Source: Flavobacteriales bacterium (GTDB taxonomy: Bacteria; Bacteroidota; Bacteroidia; Flavobacteriales; Flavobacteriaceae). Taken from it: 39,050 nucleotides of DNA. Under the pieces are notes generated by a model. It saw only the letters and a list, made by a program, of their open reading frames with translations. It ran no database searches and was not told where the DNA came from. Positions within the stretch are counted from its first letter, which is position 1, and each line of letters begins with the position of its first letter. The DNA is taken from assembly GCA_003232435.1 (NCBI GenBank), contig QIJL01000029.1:1-39050 (forward strand), in the 5' to 3' direction. Shown here piece by piece: positions 35,770-39,050 of this stretch. The translations under genes and the position numbers were made by a program.

Positions 35770-36330
35770 ATGAACAACCTAAACAACGGAATTGTAGTCA
35801 ACGGCGTTTTTGAATATGCGATAAAACCGGAATACTGTATCAAAATGGTACTGAGCTTGCAGAATGTAAATTTCGATCGGCCCACTGTAACCTATAGTGA
35901 TATTCGAGAGGAGTATATGGAAAAACTCGTCGATGAAGGAATCGCCGGTCAGCCCGATGTACACTTGAAAGAAGACCCTTTGGCCTATTCTCTGATGGGT
36001 TATGAAATGGAGGGCAACATCATCGAGTACAAGACCGAATCGTTGCAAATGGCCCAAAAGTTCTTGTCTATCAAATCAGACGGGGTATTTAAATCAGATT
36101 CGATCATGTGGATCGAATTGACCGATGAAGAAATGGCAGACTATGCCAAAAAGGCTTTCGAAAATGCCAAGCAGAGGGCCATGGCGATTGCGAAAAACGT
36201 GGGCAAAGGTTTGGGCGATGTCATCTTTATCGAGGATACCAACCCAAAAAAGTATATGGACGGACTTTACCAAACCGATAATTTGCAAATAAGGGAGTAT
36301 TACATAAAAGCTGCTTTTGAACTTGTTTAA
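35770..36330 (+). CDS. SIMPL-like paralog lacking a signal peptide
   Basis: GIVVNGVFEYAIKPEYCIKMVLSL...AFENAKQRAMAIAKNVGKGLGDVIFIED aligns with the upstream paralog. Confidence 0.65.
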   Translation: MNNLNNGIVVNGVFEYAIKPEYCIKMVLSLQNVNFDRPTVTYSDIREEYMEKLVDEGIAGQPDVHLKEDPLAYSLMGYEMEGNIIEYKTESLQMAQKFLSIKSDGVFKSDSIMWIELTDEEMADYAKKAFENAKQRAMAIAKNVGKGLGDVIFIEDTNPKKYMDGLYQTDNLQIREYYIKAAFELV

Positions 36331-36336
36331 AGAACG

Positions 36337-37209
36337 ATGAAATTCCTGTGGACAATAGCCATCATTTGTGCGCTCTTTCTTAATTGCAAAGAAGGGAATT
36401 CCAATACGCAAGTAAAAACTGTAGTAGCTGATCAAAAGATTCCTAGTTCTGCTTTGTTTGATTTACCGGGAAATACAATTGCAGAACGTTTTAATGTTCC
36501 TGAAGGATATACAAGGATAAAAGTTGATTCTGCTTCCTTTGGAAAATATCTTAGAAATCTTCCCCTGAAGGATGCCGGCGAAAAAGTAATGTACTTTGAC
36601 GGAAGCACCAAAAACAAAAACAATGTCTACGATGCCGTTATAGATCTACCTATCGGTAAACGCGACCTGCACCAATGTGCCGATGCGGTAATGCGATTAC
36701 GGGCGGAATACTTTTTCAATCACAAAAAATACGATAGTATCCATTTTAATTTTACCAACGGATTTCGCGCCGATTATTCAAATTGGCGAAAAGGAAAAAG
36801 AATCTCCGTAAACGGAAACAATGTTAGATGGAACAATAGCGGACAACCTTCCGATTCTTATCAAACCTTTTGGAAATATCTTGAAATGGTCTTCAGCTAT
36901 GCTGGTACGGCATCTTTGGAAAGGGAGATGAAGGCGATTTCCTTGGCAGAATTAAAAATCGGCGATGTTTTTATCAAAGGTGGCTTTCCCGGCCATGCTG
37001 TCATTGTGGTCGATATGGCCAGAAATAAAAGCACGGGTAAAAAGATATTTCTTTTGGCTCAGAGCTATATGCCTGCCCAAGAAATTCAAATCCTAAAAAA
37101 TCCGGATAATTCAGAATTAAGTCCTTGGTATAGTTCTGGGATTTCAAATGAATTGCGAACCCCGGAATGGGTGTTTAAAAAAACAGAATTAAGACGATTC
37201 GTCGATTAG
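36337..37209 (+). CDS. DUF4846 family lipoprotein
   Basis: Lipobox LFLNC; RFNVPEGYTRI..FGKYLRNLPLK..CADAVMRLRAEY..GFPGHAVIVVDMA. Confidence 0.85.
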   Translation: MKFLWTIAIICALFLNCKEGNSNTQVKTVVADQKIPSSALFDLPGNTIAERFNVPEGYTRIKVDSASFGKYLRNLPLKDAGEKVMYFDGSTKNKNNVYDAVIDLPIGKRDLHQCADAVMRLRAEYFFNHKKYDSIHFNFTNGFRADYSNWRKGKRISVNGNNVRWNNSGQPSDSYQTFWKYLEMVFSYAGTASLEREMKAISLAELKIGDVFIKGGFPGHAVIVVDMARNKSTGKKIFLLAQSYMPAQEIQILKNPDNSELSPWYSSGISNELRTPEWVFKKTELRRFVD

Positions 37210-37250
37210 ATTTGACGAAATACTCAAACCGAACGTTTCTTTTTGTCTCA

Positions 37251-37327
37251 GAATCCGAAGGATTCGCATATTTGTAAATACCCAATAGTCCGATATTCGA
37301 CCCCAACGGGGTCGTATCTATGAATTT
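37251..37327. repeat. Two adjacent copies of a hairpin-plus-tail element
   Basis: GAATCC-GAA-GGATTC-GCATATTTGTAAAT and GACCCC-AAC-GGGGTC-GTATCTATGAATT. Confidence 0.65.
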
Positions 37328-37379
37328 CACTATTTGCTATAAATATTGAATCTCTACAAGATTTTCTTTCCATGAGGTT

Positions 37380-38044
37380 TCACGCCAACAACCATAGGCA
37401 GATTCCTAGTTCCCCAATACTCGAAGGAATACTAACAATTGTCGAGAACATGGTTTTTCCGTAACCATCAAAAAGAAAATATCCACAAAATCGATAAGGT
37501 ATCCGAAGCAACCCAACATCAACATAATACCCAAAGATTTAGGAAGAAAACCAGATTTGTACACCAAATATCCGAACGGAAGTAACCACAATCCCCAAAA
37601 TATGTTGGCGGCCAAATTTCCATTACTGTACGATTACAAAGACAACATTACGTGGGTGTTCAGTTCTTCTTTCGAAAAGACCTTTAAGTATGCTTCATCG
37701 CTCAGCAGGTCTAGTACATCAATTTGATGAACAATGTTCAAATACGAAATGGGTACGCTAACAATTGCAAAAATGACCATCAACATTGCATGTTCTTTAT
37801 TTACCGAGCTCAGCAATCGGTAGAGGGCCAATGGCAACAAAATAAATGCGACACAACTAAGCAGCCCCATGACAATCCCAAATTGAAAGAGCGATTTGGA
37901 TTCCAAGATATTACTAATTGTTTTGGCCGCATCATCTCAAACGACCAATTGCGATGGAACGTACATCATGCTTATCACGCCGGTAATGATAAGCAAGAGA
38001 TAGAAGAGTCCGGCAATTCGGGCATTTTTCTTAGTTGGTTTCAT
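37380..38044 (-). pseudogene. DUF4386-type membrane protein, decayed (two nonsense codons and a frameshift)
   Basis: MKPTKKNARIAGLFYLLLIITGVISMMYVPSQLVV*DDAAKTISNILESKSLFQFG...HVMLSL*SYSNGNLAANIFWGLWLLPFGYLVYKSGF..., C-terminal IGELGICLWLLA in another frame. Confidence 0.85.
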
Positions 38045-38061
38045 TTTTTTGGTTTTTTGCA

Positions 38062-38934
38062 CTACTCCAAAATCGATTTTAGGCTAACTTCATGCCATTT
38101 ATCATGCTGATCAATATACTGCAATATTGCCGCATGACTTGCTCCCACCAACACCATAATCCGTTTATCTTTTTCATTTGTGTATTTTTGAATCATTGAC
38201 CACATATATAGATTCCTTTTGTACCATTCCGCTGTTAAAAATGGGCCGATAAAATTATCATGCCCTCCCGCCTTTAATGGTATTTCATTGTGAAATTCAT
38301 TACTCATATCTCTCAATTCAGGAGAATTTAAATAATTGGTCAAGTCAATGAGGGAAGTGCCTTTTTCTATTTTATTATCAAATTCGAGTGTGAAAGTTTC
38401 TATTAGACTTGTAATTCTCGACTGAAGTTCGGCTTGGCCGCTTTTATAAATCACGGTCATAACACTATCAAATGGGAACTCGGTTTCGCCATAGTCAATG
38501 CCAATGACACCTTTCAGGTTATTCTTTTGGGCTGTTCTAAATGCCAATTGAAATATCTCGTTCTTTTTATAAAAATCACTGAGGTTATCTTGAACAAAGT
38601 ACTTACCCTGTTGGTAGAGATTAAAGAGAGAATCCAACTCAACTTGTTCTTCATAGTTCCATTCAACAAATATCTTAGATGGTTTAAACTCTTCTATCTT
38701 AGATGCGATAAATTCCAGCTCTTTTTGCGATTCTTCTTTTAAGATATCAAATGATTTTGTCTTGGCAACATCTGCTCCCGGGTTGTTATAGTGAAAGGTT
38801 CCTACAAGCAAAACTTGAGTTGCATCTTGATGAAATTTTGATTTACTTGATTCATCCGACTTTTCTTGTTGATAACATCCTATCATAACGCTTGCGATAA
38901 AGAAAATAACAAATCTTGTTTTTAAGTTCTTCAT
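38062..38934 (-). CDS. DUF5694 family lipoprotein
   Basis: Lipobox VMIGC; VLLVGTFHYNNPGADVAKTKSFDIL..EFKPSKIFVEW. Confidence 0.8.
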   Translation of the reverse strand: MKNLKTRFVIFFIASVMIGCYQQEKSDESSKSKFHQDATQVLLVGTFHYNNPGADVAKTKSFDILKEESQKELEFIASKIEEFKPSKIFVEWNYEEQVELDSLFNLYQQGKYFVQDNLSDFYKKNEIFQLAFRTAQKNNLKGVIGIDYGETEFPFDSVMTVIYKSGQAELQSRITSLIETFTLEFDNKIEKGTSLIDLTNYLNSPELRDMSNEFHNEIPLKAGGHDNFIGPFLTAEWYKRNLYMWSMIQKYTNEKDKRIMVLVGASHAAILQYIDQHDKWHEVSLKSILE

Positions 38935-38997
38935 TTTAGTATATTCTTATAGGAGAATTTGTAACTGTTCAGCCGAAGTGCTTTCTCCACCCCTTTG

Positions 38998-39043
38998 TCA
39001 TTCCGAACCTGCCTGCCTGCAGGCAGGCGAAGTGAGGAATCCC
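38998..39043. repeat. TCATTCCGAAC...GAAGTGAGGAATC repeat with embedded 18-bp palindrome
   Basis: GCCTGCCTGCAGGCAGGC (39011-39028) is a perfect palindrome inside TCATTCC..GGAAT arms. Confidence 0.65.
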
Positions 39044-39050
39044 TTGGGAG

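Overview
Chromosomal window from a Bacteroidota (Flavobacteriaceae-like) genome. Minus strand, about 0.2-16.9 kb: tRNA-Arg(TCG), a DksA/TraR-type zinc-finger protein, a GatB/YqeY protein and a near-complete dcw cell-division/peptidoglycan cluster (mraZ-rsmH-ftsL-ftsI-murE-mraY-murD-ftsW-murG-murC-ftsQ-ftsA-ftsZ; no murF or ddl). Upstream of mraZ are three 10-bp-spaced GTGGTA boxes that look like MraZ autoregulatory sites. Plus strand, 17.2-23.7 kb: a translationally coupled four-gene envelope operon (secreted orphan protein, STN-TonB receptor, DUF4249 lipoprotein, barrel-less MG2/plug-like protein). Then an alpha/beta hydrolase, engB, a four-helix-bundle (S23-type) pseudogene split by a 171-bp foldback MITE, a 231-bp IS-remnant/MITE next to a subclass-B1 metallo-beta-lactamase, a PhoD-like phosphatase, gldB/gldC, nadE, a NarL-type response regulator, dnaG whose four zinc-ligand positions are substituted, two SIMPL-like paralogs, DUF4846, a DUF4386 pseudogene and a DUF5694 lipoprotein. 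The most unusual signal is a class of 7-8-nt tandem arrays whose first unit is the stop codon of the upstream gene (murD, rsmH, engB, probably the hydrolase). In three of these gaps, repeats fill essentially the whole spacer. All calls come from reading the sequence; no searches were run.
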